64,000 nt of DNA from Dysosmobacter segnis (GCF_014297285.1 NZ_JACOQI010000003.1:1-64000); one strand, 5' to 3'. Positions 52,101-61,300 are shown, counted from the stretch's first letter. Notes: generated by a model not told the origin, from the sequence alone. Made by a program: numbers and translations.

Positions 52101-53161
52101 AGGCGGCGGTTGGGGTTCACAAAAGTCTGGAACCGCTCGGCGATCTCGCCGTTTTTCAGCACCACCGCGCCGATTTCCGTAATGGCCTCCCGATCCACCT
52201 TCAAGCCGGTGGTCTCAATATCGAAGCAGACGAATTCGTCGTCCAGCCCGCAGTCCCCCCGGCCGTGGACGGCAATGCGGTCGTCCACGTTGTTGATAAA
52301 ATACCCCTCCACGCCATAGAGGATCTTGATCTTGTCCCCGGCGGCGTGCCACGCGTCCGGGAAGGACTGGGCCACACCGTGATCCGTGATGGCAATGGCG
52401 GGATGGCCCCAGCGGATGGCCTCCTTGATGACCTCCTTCGTGTCCGTCAGGGCGTCCATATTGCTCATTTTTGTGTGGAGATGCAGCTCCACACGCTTCA
52501 CCGGGGCGGTATCCTGCCGTTCCTCGTGCTGGATGACGTTGATGTGGTAGGGATTGAGCTGGATGTCCTTGCCGTCCCAGGTGGGCTCCATCTTGCCCTG
52601 AACGCACAGCCACATACCGGGATTGATCTTCCCATCCAGGCCCTTGGCTTCCTTTTCCGTCAGGTTTTTATGGACGGCCACGGAGCTGGTGTAGTCCGTC
52701 ATCTCCACATGGAGCCGCCACATACCGGGCCGCCGGGTCTCCACACATTCCACGGAGAACACCTTGCCGCTTACCGTGGCATTGCCCATTTTCAGATCCA
52801 GCGTCTTCATTTCCACGGGCTTGACCTTGATGGGGTTGCCCATCAGGACCGGCCCTGATGGACCTCCCCCGGACGGGGCGGACGGCGCGGCCGCTGCCTT
52901 CCGCTGCGAGGGCAGCTGTTCCTCCTTCAGCGTGACCCGGAATCGCACCTCGTTCAGTCCGTAGCCGTTACGGATGGCGCTGTTCAGCTCGTCCAGATCC
53001 GACGGCTCCAGAGGGTGCTTCACGATCATCGCCAGCTCCATAGAGAGGGTGTCCTGATGGATGCAGGCGCTGGCGATCACCGCCCCCAACAGCTTTAGCC
53101 GCAGCTCCGGGGAGAGCTGCAGCTGCGCAAATAATTCAAAAAACGGTATCTCTCTCGACAT
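49175..53161 (-). CDS. polC: DNA polymerase III PolC-type alpha subunit
   Basis: A 1328-aa replicative polymerase with built-in proofreading. Domains in order: N-terminal region (about 1-120), OB fold near 130-215, PHP part 1 (ELHLHTKMSNMDALTD near 225), DEDD exonuclease inserted near 307 (FVCFDIETTGLKVDREAITE) to about 480, then PHP part 2. A zinc finger (CPKC ... CPVCG) is near 797-830, followed by palm aspartates in PDIDLNFSG near 852 and the C-terminal duplex-binding region. It is about 100 aa shorter than Bacillus PolC, mostly at the N-terminus. It is last in its operon. Confidence 0.96.
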   Translation of the reverse strand: MSREIPFFELFAQLQLSPELRLKLLGAVIASACIHQDTLSMELAMIVKHPLEPSDLDELNSAIRNGYGLNEVRFRVTLKEEQLPSQRKAAAAPSAPSGGGPSGPVLMGNPIKVKPVEMKTLDLKMGNATVSGKVFSVECVETRRPGMWRLHVEMTDYTSSVAVHKNLTEKEAKGLDGKINPGMWLCVQGKMEPTWDGKDIQLNPYHINVIQHEERQDTAPVKRVELHLHTKMSNMDALTDTKEVIKEAIRWGHPAIAITDHGVAQSFPDAWHAAGDKIKILYGVEGYFINNVDDRIAVHGRGDCGLDDEFVCFDIETTGLKVDREAITEIGAVVLKNGEIAERFQTFVNPNRRLTPEIIGLTGITDEMLKDAPQLKDALTDFLKFVNGRPLAAHNAEFDIGFIRAGCKKVGLEFDPTYVDSLILAQNLLPGLGKYKLDIVADHLDLPAFNHHRASDDAATVGYMLIPFWKMLHERGIHTLQAVNKEMEKLRPLGSKSNRFPKHIIILARNKVGLKNLYQLISASNLKYFKRVPTIPKSELIAHREGLIIGSACEAGELFKAVVDHKDWDELKRIASFYDYLEIQPLCNNAFMLRNGEARSEEDLREFNRIIVRLGEELGKPVCATGDVHFREPEDEVYRHILLASKKFPDANEPLPIYFKTTQEMLEEFQYLGEEKAYEVVVTNTRLVADQIETFELLPAELFPPRLENSEEDLNRLVWEKVHRLYGEDPPQLIVDRLNVELGGILGKYDVVYMSAQKLVQRSNECGYLVGSRGSVGSSLVAYMSGITEVNSLPPHYRCPKCKNSEFILDGSYGCGADMPDKVCPVCGTKYVKDGFDIPFETFLGFGGGKVPDIDLNFSGEYQARAHRHAIEMFGETQVFRAGTIGTLAEKTAYGFVKKYLEENGIVACRAEENRLTLGCVGVRRTTGQHPGGLVVVPDDKDMEDFCPVQHPADADDSDTITTHFEYHSMEANILKLDMLGHDDPTMVRMMQDLTGVDPHEIPLDDPETMSIFISSKVLGYENDPILGPTGAVAIPEFNTRFTRQMLIDTQPKDFNTLVRLSGFSHGTDVWMGNARELILSGTASVLETVGCRDDIMLYLISKGLDPKMSFKIMEKVRKGKVKKGGFDEGWEEAMMEHDVPDWYIESLAKIGYLFPKAHAVAYVMMAFRIAWFKVHEPLAFYATFFSVRAKAFDAEYCCAGMDAVKRKIKEIENNKDATAVEQNLLTTLEVCYEFYLRGFHFDTINIYKSDATKFIVTEKGLLPPFVTVHGLGEAAALDTVEKRKGKEFISVEEFAMCCNKLSKTHIEQLKALGAFAGMADTSQITLF

Positions 53162-53196
53162 GCGTCCTTCTTTCCCCTATCTTATGTAAAAGCCGC

Positions 53197-54234
53197 TTAC
53201 AGCTTTTCGATTTCCTCCATCAATGCGTCTACAAGCCGCTCCTGAGGCACCTTGTAAAGGATCTCTCCTTTGCGGAAAATCAGGCCCTCGCCCTTGCCGC
53301 CGGCGATGCCAACATCCGCGGCGGCAGCTTCTCCGGGCCCGTTGACGGCGCAGCCCATCACCGCCACGGTGATGTTTTTCGTACAGTTCATCAGACGACG
53401 CTCCACTTCCTCCGCCATAGGGATCAGGTCGATCCGGGTGCGGCCGCAGGTGGGACAGGCGATGAGATTCACGCCCTCTTTCCGCAGACCTGCCGCCCGC
53501 AGGATCTTTTTGGCAGCGTAGATCTCCTCCACCGGGTCCGCCGTCAGGGTCACCCGAATGGTATCGCCGATGCCCATGCACAGCAATCCACCGATGCCCA
53601 TGGCAGACTTCACCATACCCATAGAGGGCGTTCCGGCCTCGGTGACGCCCAGATGCAGCGGGTAGTCCGTCTGCTGGCTCAGCAGCGTGTAGGCCCGCAT
53701 GGTCAGCGGCACGTCGGAGCATTTCACGGAAATGCAGATATCGTCAAAATCGAACCGGTTCAGCAGCCGGACATGGCCCATGGCGCTCTCTACCAGCGCC
53801 TCGGCGGTCACGCCGCCGTACTTGGCCCGCAGCTCCTTTTCCAAAGAGCCGCCGTTGACGCCGATGCGGATGGGGATGTTCTTTTGGCGGCAAATGTCCG
53901 CCACGGCCTTGACCTTCTCCTCCCCGCCGATGTTGCCGGGGTTGATCCGCAGGGCGTCGATCCCCCGCTCGGCGCACATCAGCGCCAGCTTGTAGTTGAA
54001 GTGGATGTCTGCGATCAGGGGAATAGCGATCTGCTCCTTGATCTTGTCTACCGCCTTGGCAGCGTCCTCGTCCGGCACCGCCACCCGGATGATCTCGCAT
54101 CCGGCATCCTCTAATGCGTGAATCTGGGCCACAGTAGCGGCCACATCGTCGGTTTTCGTATTGCACATGGACTGGATGGACACGGGGGCACCGCCGCCCA
54201 CAGCCACCTTGCCAACCATCAATTTCTTTGTCAT
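53197..54234 (-). CDS. ispG: 4-hydroxy-3-methylbut-2-enyl diphosphate synthase (IspG)
   Basis: A 345-aa [4Fe-4S] enzyme of the MEP pathway that converts MEcPP to HMBPP. Cluster cysteines lie in ACPTCGRTRIDLIP near residue 260 and in MGCAVNGPGEA near 298. The N-terminal TIM-barrel signature (VGKVAVGGGAPVSIQSMCNT) is present. Length is that of the short bacterial form. It lies between rseP and polC. Confidence 0.96.
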   Translation of the reverse strand: MTKKLMVGKVAVGGGAPVSIQSMCNTKTDDVAATVAQIHALEDAGCEIIRVAVPDEDAAKAVDKIKEQIAIPLIADIHFNYKLALMCAERGIDALRINPGNIGGEEKVKAVADICRQKNIPIRIGVNGGSLEKELRAKYGGVTAEALVESAMGHVRLLNRFDFDDICISVKCSDVPLTMRAYTLLSQQTDYPLHLGVTEAGTPSMGMVKSAMGIGGLLCMGIGDTIRVTLTADPVEEIYAAKKILRAAGLRKEGVNLIACPTCGRTRIDLIPMAEEVERRLMNCTKNITVAVMGCAVNGPGEAAAADVGIAGGKGEGLIFRKGEILYKVPQERLVDALMEEIEKL

Positions 54235-54243
54235 ATTGATCGC

Positions 54244-55335
54244 CTACTTTACCAATTTGAATACATCCTGGAATGTTACCAGCAGCATAAAGCCCATCAG
54301 CAGGACAAAGCCCGCCGTGTTGATGGCCGCCTGATACTTCTCCGGCACCTTCCGCTTGAACAGTGCCATGGAAACTGCGTCCACCAGCAGGAAAAAGATC
54401 CGTCCGCCATCCAGCGCCGGCAGGGGCAGCAGGTTCATCACCGCCAGATTCACAGCGATCAGCGCCGCGAAATAGGCGATGCTCTCCGCCGCAGCCAGCA
54501 GGCCGTTCTGGTCATTCTGTTCCGCCGTTTCCTGAGCCTCGGTGCCTACATCCTTGATGGTGGTCACAATGCCCACCGGCCCGCTGAGGTCATTGAGTCC
54601 GGCCCCGCCGGTAACAAGCTGGCCCAGACTGAACCACACAAGCTGCACGAAGTCCATGGTCTGATACCAGATGTAGCGGATGCGGTTGGATACGGTGGCC
54701 GGGACAGACAGCCGTCCCACATACAGGCCGAAGCCCTGATAAGGCTCCCCCTGCTGGTCAGTGCAGGTCTGTCGGGCGACGTTTTCCACCAGAATATGCC
54801 GCCCGTTCCGGACGACCTCAATATCCGCCGTGTCGCCGGAATAGCTCAGAAACATCTGGGCGTCGCCGCTGAAATAGGTGCGCCAGCCGTTGATCTTATA
54901 GATCTGGTCCCCGGCCTGTAAACCGTTTTCCCCGGTCCGGGACACCTCCGGGGCAAGGCCTGTGATCCCGTCCACAAAGAAGGTCCCGGCACTGCTGAAC
55001 AGGATCGCCACGATCAGCAGTCCCGTCAGGAAATTCATGAAAGCACCGGCGGCTAAGATCACGAATTTTTTCCAGAAGCCCTGACGGGTGAAGGCCCGGG
55101 CGCTGCCCGTGTCTCCGTCCTCCCCCTCCATGGCGCAGTAGCCGCCGATGGGCAGGACCCGGAAGGAATAGGCTGTCTCCCCCTTCTTCCGGTGCCAGAC
55201 GGCAGGGCCCATGCCGATGGAAAACTCGTTGACCTGTACGCCGCAGAGCTTCGCCGCCAGAAAGTGACCCAGCTCATGCACGGCGATGAGCACGCCGAAA
55301 ATCAAGATCGCCGCCAGGATGTAGACAAAGCTCAT
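54244..55335 (-). CDS. rseP: Site-2 zinc metalloprotease RseP
   Basis: A 363-aa membrane-embedded protease that cuts transmembrane anti-sigma factors or signal peptides (RasP in Bacillus). It has HELGH at residues 20-24 in the first span, a PDZ domain at about 120-200, and the second zinc motif LPALDGGRIFF near 310. Its ATG overlaps the dxr stop by 4 bp. Confidence 0.95.
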   Translation of the reverse strand: MSFVYILAAILIFGVLIAVHELGHFLAAKLCGVQVNEFSIGMGPAVWHRKKGETAYSFRVLPIGGYCAMEGEDGDTGSARAFTRQGFWKKFVILAAGAFMNFLTGLLIVAILFSSAGTFFVDGITGLAPEVSRTGENGLQAGDQIYKINGWRTYFSGDAQMFLSYSGDTADIEVVRNGRHILVENVARQTCTDQQGEPYQGFGLYVGRLSVPATVSNRIRYIWYQTMDFVQLVWFSLGQLVTGGAGLNDLSGPVGIVTTIKDVGTEAQETAEQNDQNGLLAAAESIAYFAALIAVNLAVMNLLPLPALDGGRIFFLLVDAVSMALFKRKVPEKYQAAINTAGFVLLMGFMLLVTFQDVFKLVK

Positions 55336-56492
55336 GAATGTCTCCTTGCAAATGCGGACTTCACGGCCTCTCGGGCGGCGTGGTCCGCTGATAAAATTTC
55401 CTCCAACGAGGGTGTTTGCGTCACCGGGACGGTCGCCCGCGCCGCCGCAACCAGGTCGGAAATGTCATAAAAACCAATTTTTTCCGCCAAAAACAGACGG
55501 ACGGCTTCCTCGTTGGCGCCGTTCAGAATGGCGCAGGCCGTGCCGCCTGCCTCGGCCGCCTCCTCCGCCAAACGGAGGCAGGGGAAAGTCTCCCGGTCCG
55601 GCTCCAGAAAGGTCAGGGACGGGCTGTTCAAAAGGTCCAGCGGCGGTGCCGGGTTCTCCCCCCGCTCCGGGTAGGTCATGGCGTAGCGGATGGGCAGTCG
55701 CATATCCGGCGTACCCAACTGGGCGAGAACGGCTCCGTCCTTAAATTCCACCATGGAGTGAACGATGCTCTGCGGATGCACCATGACGGACACCTGCGCC
55801 AGCGGCAGACGGTACAGCCGCATGGCCTCGATGACCTCCAGCCCCTTGTTCATCAGTGTGGAGCAGTCCACGGTGATCTTGGGGCCCATAGTCCAGTTGG
55901 GGTGCCGCAGGGCATCGGCCCTGGTCATGCGCCCCACCTCGTCCCGGCCCATCCCCCGGAAGGGCCCGCCGGAGCAGGTCAGGATCAGCCGCCGGATCTC
56001 CCGACGGTCGGCGCAGCCCTGCAAGCACTGGAAGATGGCGGAATGCTCGCTGTCCACCGGCACGATCTCCGCACCGCAGCGGTCCGCCTCACTCATCACC
56101 AGTTCACCGGCGCAGACCAGAGTCTCCTTATTGGCTAAGGCGATACGCTTTTTCTCTCGGATGGCAGCCAACGTGGCCTTCAATCCCACCATACCAACCA
56201 CGGCAGTGACCACCGTTTCCGCCTCCGGGATCACGGCGGCGTCCACCAGAGCATCTGTACCGGCCAACACCTTTACAGACGTGTCCTGCAAGCGAACTGC
56301 CAGTTCCTTTGCAGCTGCTTCCTCCGTCATCACCGCCAGGCGGGGACGGAACTTTCGGCACTGTTCCTCCATTCGCTCCACATTGGAGTTGGCGGTCAGT
56401 GCCGCCACCTGCAGGCCCAGCTGTTCCGCCACATCCAAGGTCTGACGGCCGATGGAGCCGGTGGAGCCCAATATTGAGATCGTATTCATCAT
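55332..56492 (-). CDS. dxr: 1-deoxy-D-xylulose 5-phosphate reductoisomerase
   Basis: A 386-aa NADPH enzyme that forms MEP, the second step of the isoprenoid pathway. It has the dinucleotide motif GSTGSIGRQTLDV at the N-terminus, metal and substrate residues in VPVDSEHSAIFQCLQG near 145, and CSGGPFRGM near 175. Length is usual. It lies between cdsA and rseP, as in most Firmicutes. Confidence 0.96.
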   Translation of the reverse strand: MMNTISILGSTGSIGRQTLDVAEQLGLQVAALTANSNVERMEEQCRKFRPRLAVMTEEAAAKELAVRLQDTSVKVLAGTDALVDAAVIPEAETVVTAVVGMVGLKATLAAIREKKRIALANKETLVCAGELVMSEADRCGAEIVPVDSEHSAIFQCLQGCADRREIRRLILTCSGGPFRGMGRDEVGRMTRADALRHPNWTMGPKITVDCSTLMNKGLEVIEAMRLYRLPLAQVSVMVHPQSIVHSMVEFKDGAVLAQLGTPDMRLPIRYAMTYPERGENPAPPLDLLNSPSLTFLEPDRETFPCLRLAEEAAEAGGTACAILNGANEEAVRLFLAEKIGFYDISDLVAAARATVPVTQTPSLEEILSADHAAREAVKSAFARRHS

Positions 56493-56511
56493 AGTATGTC
56501 CTCTATGTCTC

Positions 56512-57363
56512 TTAAAGCATACCCGCGCACACGAGCAAATAGATCCACGGGGTGATAAACAGGGTGGAATCGAATCGGTCCAACATTCCGCCGTGGGTCA
56601 GGAAAATGTGACTGTAATCCTTCACGCCCGCCTCCCGCTTGATGAGGGACATGGCGAGATCGCCCAGCTGGCCGATGGCGTTGGTCACCAGACCGGCCAG
56701 GATCAGATTCAGATAGTTCGGCTCGTAACCCAGCCACATCCGGGCCACCACACCCCAGAGCACCAGTCCCAAGGCGCTGCCGATCAATCCGGCGACAGAA
56801 CCCGCCCACGTCTTGTGGGGGCTGACCGCCGGGGCCATTTTCCGTTTTCCGAACAGCATCCCGCCGTACATGGCAAAGCTGTCTCCCAGAAAAGCCACGC
56901 AGAATGGCAGCAGTACATACATCTTGCCGTACAGCCCGTCCATCCGCAGCAGGAAAATGGCGCTGTACATCATGGGAAACACTGTGCCGCCCATCATCGC
57001 TGTGGCAACATCGGCAAAGGGCATGGCGTTCGGCGTTCCGTAGCTTTTGACGGCAACGAAAAACAGGACTGTCAGCAGTACCAGCGGGACGCACAGGATC
57101 CGGACCATGCCCACGGACTGATAACTGTCATAAAACTGCCAGGTATGCGCGTCATAGATGACCCATTCCTGCGCCACGGCAGCCAGAATGGTAAACGCGT
57201 AGACACACTTGGGCACTTTCTTTCCCGCCGTGTGCAGCAGCTCATAGGCCGCAGCAGCGGCAATGCCGCATACCACGATCACCGTCACCCAGTCCGGACA
57301 CAGCAGCAGCGCCGCCAGCAGCAGCGGCAGGCCAATGATGACCACCAACCATCTTTGCAACAT
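56512..57363 (-). CDS. cdsA: Phosphatidate cytidylyltransferase CdsA
   Basis: A 283-aa membrane enzyme that makes CDP-diacylglycerol from CTP and phosphatidate. It has about eight spans and the family signature near residues 160-190 (LGDSFAMYGGMLFGKRKMAP, then SPHKTWAGSVAG). It lies between uppS and dxr. Confidence 0.95.
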   Translation of the reverse strand: MLQRWLVVIIGLPLLLAALLLCPDWVTVIVVCGIAAAAAYELLHTAGKKVPKCVYAFTILAAVAQEWVIYDAHTWQFYDSYQSVGMVRILCVPLVLLTVLFFVAVKSYGTPNAMPFADVATAMMGGTVFPMMYSAIFLLRMDGLYGKMYVLLPFCVAFLGDSFAMYGGMLFGKRKMAPAVSPHKTWAGSVAGLIGSALGLVLWGVVARMWLGYEPNYLNLILAGLVTNAIGQLGDLAMSLIKREAGVKDYSHIFLTHGGMLDRFDSTLFITPWIYLLVCAGML

Positions 57364-57395
57364 AGAATTTCAGTCCTTTCAACACCTGTAAGGGC

Positions 57396-58151
57396 TTATT
57401 TCTTCACACCGCCGAACCGGCGATCCCGGCTCTGGTAGGCGGCGATCGCCTTGTCCAGCTCCTCCTCATCGAAGTCCGGCCAGAGGGCATCCGTGTAATA
57501 AAACTCGGAATACGCACACTGCCACAGGAGGAAGTTGCTCAGCCGCTGCTCCCCGCTGGGGCGGATGATCAGCTCCGGGTCCGGGATGCCGGCAGAGTCC
57601 AGATAGGTGGAAAACAGCGTTTCGTCCAGGTCCTCCGGCTTCCGCTTCCCTTCCGCACACTCTGCCGCAAACCGGCGGACAGCCCGGAGGATCTCATCCC
57701 GGCCGCCGTAGTTCAGACAGACATTGGCCTGAAAATCGTCCTTGGACAAATGCTCCGTGATCTCGTCTGTCTCGTGGGCCAACGCCCGCAGCTCCGGTGC
57801 GATGGGCGTCATGTCTCCAAAGAAGTGGAGTCGGATATGGTCCCGCTCCATAGTGTCCACGGCTTCCAGCAGATACTTCTTCAAAAGCGCCATAATGGCG
57901 GAGACCTCTGTCTCCGAGCGCTTCCAGTTTTCCGTGGAAAAGGCGTAGACCGTCAGGTACTTGACGCCGATGTTCTTGCAGTAGGTGGCGATCCGGCGGA
58001 AGGTCTCCGCCCCCGCCTTATGTCCCGCGGTGCGGGGCAGCCCCCGCTGGGTGGCCCAGCGGCCATTGCCGTCCATAATAATCGCAATATGGCGAGGTGG
58101 GCTGGCAGCCCACCCCGCCGTATGCAGCGTGTTTCGTGTCTCGCTCATCAA
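57396..58151 (-). CDS. uppS: Undecaprenyl diphosphate synthase
   Basis: A 251-aa cis-prenyltransferase that makes the C55 lipid carrier of cell wall synthesis. It has HIAIIMDGNGRWATQRGLPR with the catalytic aspartate at the N-terminus, SFSTENWKR-like AFSTENWKRSETEV, and RPSGEQRLSNFLLWQ near 200. It overlaps frr by 4 bp. Confidence 0.96.
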   Translation of the reverse strand: MMSETRNTLHTAGWAASPPRHIAIIMDGNGRWATQRGLPRTAGHKAGAETFRRIATYCKNIGVKYLTVYAFSTENWKRSETEVSAIMALLKKYLLEAVDTMERDHIRLHFFGDMTPIAPELRALAHETDEITEHLSKDDFQANVCLNYGGRDEILRAVRRFAAECAEGKRKPEDLDETLFSTYLDSAGIPDPELIIRPSGEQRLSNFLLWQCAYSEFYYTDALWPDFDEEELDKAIAAYQSRDRRFGGVKK

Positions 58152-58705
58152 ATCTCCATCAGTTCCTTTTCCTTGCGGGCCAGCAGCTCGTCGATCTTCT
58201 TGCTGCTGTCATCCGTCAGCTTCTGAAGATCCTTTTCTGCCTGCTTCAGATCATCCTCGGTGATCTCGGAAGCCTTTTCCTTCTTCTTGAAGGACTCCAT
58301 GGCATCCCGGCGGATGTTGCGGATGGCCACCTTGCCGTTTTCCGCGTACTTGCGGATCTGCTTGACCAACTCCTTACGGCGCTCCTCCGTCAGCTGAGGG
58401 AAGTTCAGACGGATATTCCGGCCGTCATTCTGGGGATTGATGCCCAGATCGGAGTTCAGAATGGCCTTTTCGATGGATTTCAGCGCAGAACCGTCCCACG
58501 GAGAGATCTGCAAAATCCGGGGGTCCGGGGTGGAGATCGCCGCGATCTGCTGAATAGGGGTGGGGGTGCCGTAGTAATCCACCATAATGCGGTCCAGCAC
58601 GGCGGCATTGGCACGGCCTGCCCGGACGGAAGCAAAGTCCGCGGCGGCAGAGTCGATGCTCTTATTCATTTTTTCCTCGTAGATCTTGTAATCGTCTTTC
58701 AACAT
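58148..58705 (-). CDS. frr: Ribosome recycling factor
   Basis: A 185-aa tRNA-shaped protein that splits post-termination ribosomes with EF-G. It has VRAGRANAAVLDRIMVDYYG near residue 28 and RIRRDAMESFKK-like NIRRDAMESFKKKEKASEIT near 130, the family signatures. It lies between pyrH and uppS. Confidence 0.97.
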   Translation of the reverse strand: MLKDDYKIYEEKMNKSIDSAAADFASVRAGRANAAVLDRIMVDYYGTPTPIQQIAAISTPDPRILQISPWDGSALKSIEKAILNSDLGINPQNDGRNIRLNFPQLTEERRKELVKQIRKYAENGKVAIRNIRRDAMESFKKKEKASEITEDDLKQAEKDLQKLTDDSSKKIDELLARKEKELMEI

Positions 58706-58730
58706 AGCTTGGTTCCTTCCTTTCGCACCT

Positions 58731-59450
58731 TTATTCTTTTACGATCGTGCCCACGTTTTCGCCGCAGAGGGCCCGGATGATATTCTCCGGGTCCTTCAGG
58801 GCAAAGAGCAGCACGGGAATGTGGTTATCCATAGAAAGAGAGGTTGCGGTGGTGTCCATCACCATCAGATGCTGGGCCAGCACTTCATCATAGGAAATGC
58901 TGTCATACTTGACGGCGGTGGGGTCCTTCACTGGGTCGGCGCTGTACACGCCGTCCACGTTCTTGGCCAGCAGGATCACGTCCGCGTCGATCTCAGCCGC
59001 CCGCAGTACTGCTGCCGTATCCGTGGAGAAATAGGGGTTGCCGGTACCGGCGCCGAAGATGACCACGCGGCCTTTTTCCAAATGCCGGATCGCCCGGGAA
59101 CGGATGTACGGCTCCGCAATGGCCCGCATCTCAAGGGCGGTCTGCACCCGGACGGGGATCCCCTTCTGCTCGCAGACGTCCGCCACTGCCAGACAGTTCA
59201 TAACCGTAGCCAGCATACCGATGTGATCGGCGCGGGTCCGCTCCATTTTGCCGCCGCCGCTGTTCTTGGCGCCCCGCCAGAAGTTGCCGCCGCCGACGAC
59301 CAGACCCACCTGAACGCCCATGTCCAGACACTTCTTGATGACGTCGCACACCTGACCAATGACCTCAAAATCCAGACCGGAATGCTTGTCTCCCGCAAGG
59401 GCCTCGCCGCTGATCTTCAATAGGACACGATGATATACCGGTTTTTCCAT
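58731..59450 (-). CDS. pyrH: UMP kinase
   Basis: A 239-aa amino-acid-kinase-fold enzyme that phosphorylates UMP to UDP. It has [13 protein letters not shown] at the N-terminus, [10 protein letters not shown] near 53 and the [16 protein letters not shown] segment near 130. The start at 59450 has AGGAGG upstream; an ATG at 59468 lacks one. It is the first gene of the pyrH-to-polC operon. Confidence 0.97.
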   Translation of the reverse strand: MEKPVYHRVLLKISGEALAGDKHSGLDFEVIGQVCDVIKKCLDMGVQVGLVVGGGNFWRGAKNSGGGKMERTRADHIGMLATVMNCLAVADVCEQKGIPVRVQTALEMRAIAEPYIRSRAIRHLEKGRVVIFGAGTGNPYFSTDTAAVLRAAEIDADVILLAKNVDGVYSADPVKDPTAVKYDSISYDEVLAQHLMVMDTTATSLSMDNHIPVLLFALKDPENIIRALCGENVGTIVKE

Positions 59451-59483
59451 AATGACCTCCTGTGGCATATGTTATCAGTGTCT

Positions 59484-59512
59484 ATTTTACCTTATTTTCC
59501 GTCGTTTGGAAA
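59484..59512 (-). promoter_or_regulatory. Promoter of pyrH operon
   Basis: On the minus strand TTTCCA (59512-59507), 17 bp, TAAAAT (59489-59484), about 34 bp before pyrH. The -35 is weak. Confidence 0.5.
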
Positions 59513-59631
59513 GGGGGTATCCGAAGATTTTCACAGGAAAATTCCATGACCGGTTTTTGTTGGAATTCCGGTCTTTTTTCCGCCCGCAACCGATAGTTGA
59601 CAGCCGGGTGGTAGCCAATAGCGGCCCCGTA

Positions 59632-59640
59632 TGGTATACT
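59632..59640 (+). promoter_or_regulatory. Extended -10 promoter of HTH/membrane gene
   Basis: TGGTATACT is an extended -10 (TGN plus TATACT), 45 bp before the ATG. No good -35 is spaced 17 bp upstream; a TTGACA at 59597-59602 is too far (32 bp). Confidence 0.45.
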
Positions 59641-59685
59641 GAAGTCGAAATTCCACCGATACCCCCTATGGAAGGAGAACGCGAT

Positions 59686-61248
59686 ATGACACTTGGACAG
59701 CGCATCAGCCTGTATCGAAAAAAGCTGAATATTTCTCAGGAGGAGCTGGGTGCCCGATTGGGCGTCAGCCGGCAGGCCGTCAGCAAATGGGAGACCGACC
59801 TCTCTGCCCCGGATCTGAACAACCTGATCGGACTGGCCCGGGAACTGGGCGTTTCCGTGGCGGAGCTGACGGAAACGCCGGAGGAACCGGTGCCGCCGAA
59901 AAACACCAGCAAAAAGTGGTGGTTCCTCCTGAGCGTATGCGTTCTGCTGCCGGTTCTGATTGCCGGGTTCCTTCTCTACCGGATCAACCAGCCGCCTGCG
60001 GGGCAGGTAAGCGATTATGCTGAGCCCGCGTCGGACTTTTACCTGCAATGGCAGGTTCCCCGGACGGACGGCCGGGAATGGTATGAGTTCCTGACTTTGG
60101 GAAATCAGGATGTGCCCTTCCCCTTTCACACCTCCCTCCATCTGACGGCTCCGGAGAAGATCGTCACGGAGGGCACCGACCTCCATTTAGCCGCCGTCCA
60201 CCACGCGGTCTGCGGCGGACTGTATGTGGATTACATTCGCTTTCAGGCCGACCCGGAGCAGGGGCAGGCCGCCGGGGATACCATCTGCCGCATTTCCACC
60301 ATGGCCCCCGGCTTCTGGACGCCCCGTGGTATCAGCGTCGGTAACGAAAAATCCTTTGTGGTGGACGCCTATCACTCTGGCAAGGAGGATCAGGCGGAAG
60401 GAACGCTGCTGTACGGTCTCAAGGAGGCGGATGGGTATTCGCTGGTTCCCCATGACTATCTGTATATCTGGAGCGCCTTTGAGGAGGGCCGCGGCTATCA
60501 GACGATCTATTTCTTCATAAAGGATGGCCTGGTGGCGGGCATCTCCATGGAGCTGATGCAGGATATGGGAGACTTCTACGCTGCCGCCAACAATACCTCC
60601 ACCTTCCCGGTGGATGAAAACGGCGACCCGGACTTCTCCCACCGGCAGGACCTTCCACAGGAGCCGATAGATGCCACCCGGCAGGTCTATATTGCATGGA
60701 ACCAGCTTGTGACCAACGAAAACCTCTCCGCAGAGGAACGGTACGCCTACCGCCGGGATGTTTTCACCAACCTGCCGGATATGGATTGGCAGGAATTCGG
60801 AGCGTTGGGCGGTATCGACAGCAGTGGTACCATATTTGCCTTGCTGGATTGGCTCTCCCAACAGGAACACTACTCCAGTGGTGATATTTATTTCATTCAG
60901 CGCGGTTATGCTGCGCGCGGCATCGACGGCGCTTACGCGGAGGATTACTGCTATCTCCTCTCCCGGGCTCTCTTTTCTGATCCGGTGGCTTATGCCAAGG
61001 CGCTGGCCCGCAGCACTGCCGATGATGAGGCGGTGCAGACTCTGATTATGGGAGGCACCGCCTACGGTGCAGACTACTACCCCGCCGACTGCGAGACAGC
61101 AGTCTCCGCTCTGGACGCCGCCATCAATGCCAATGCCTTGACGGCAGAAGAAACCGGTTGGGCCAAGCTGCTGCGGTACTACCTGGCAAATCCCAATGAT
61201 GGCTATTACGCCGACTATCCCAAAACGCCGGCAGAGCTGGAAAACTGA
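59686..61248 (+). CDS. XRE-type HTH protein with membrane span and extracellular domain
   Basis: A 520-aa one-component sensor-like protein. Residues 1-60 are an XRE helix-turn-helix (LGQRISLYRKKLNISQEELG, then SRQAVSKWETD). One span lies at about 84-104 (WWFLLSVCVLLPVLIAGFLL), and about 410 residues are predicted outside the cell, rich in Tyr and Asp with no domain I recognise. The architecture suggests an extracellular signal coupled to DNA binding. GAAGGAG precedes ATG 59686. It sits on the plus strand between tsf and pyrH, which are usually adjacent. Confidence 0.88.
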   Translation: MTLGQRISLYRKKLNISQEELGARLGVSRQAVSKWETDLSAPDLNNLIGLARELGVSVAELTETPEEPVPPKNTSKKWWFLLSVCVLLPVLIAGFLLYRINQPPAGQVSDYAEPASDFYLQWQVPRTDGREWYEFLTLGNQDVPFPFHTSLHLTAPEKIVTEGTDLHLAAVHHAVCGGLYVDYIRFQADPEQGQAAGDTICRISTMAPGFWTPRGISVGNEKSFVVDAYHSGKEDQAEGTLLYGLKEADGYSLVPHDYLYIWSAFEEGRGYQTIYFFIKDGLVAGISMELMQDMGDFYAAANNTSTFPVDENGDPDFSHRQDLPQEPIDATRQVYIAWNQLVTNENLSAEERYAYRRDVFTNLPDMDWQEFGALGGIDSSGTIFALLDWLSQQEHYSSGDIYFIQRGYAARGIDGAYAEDYCYLLSRALFSDPVAYAKALARSTADDEAVQTLIMGGTAYGADYYPADCETAVSALDAAINANALTAEETGWAKLLRYYLANPNDGYYADYPKTPAELEN

Positions 61249-61300
61249 CCATGCTTGCCGCTCCCCGCTCAAAAGACCGATCCAACACGGGCAAAACTAC

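Noticed and set aside
59597..59640. TTGACA with TATACT as a standard promoter
   Set aside because: The spacing is 32 bp, far from 17; the extended -10 alone is the better explanation.
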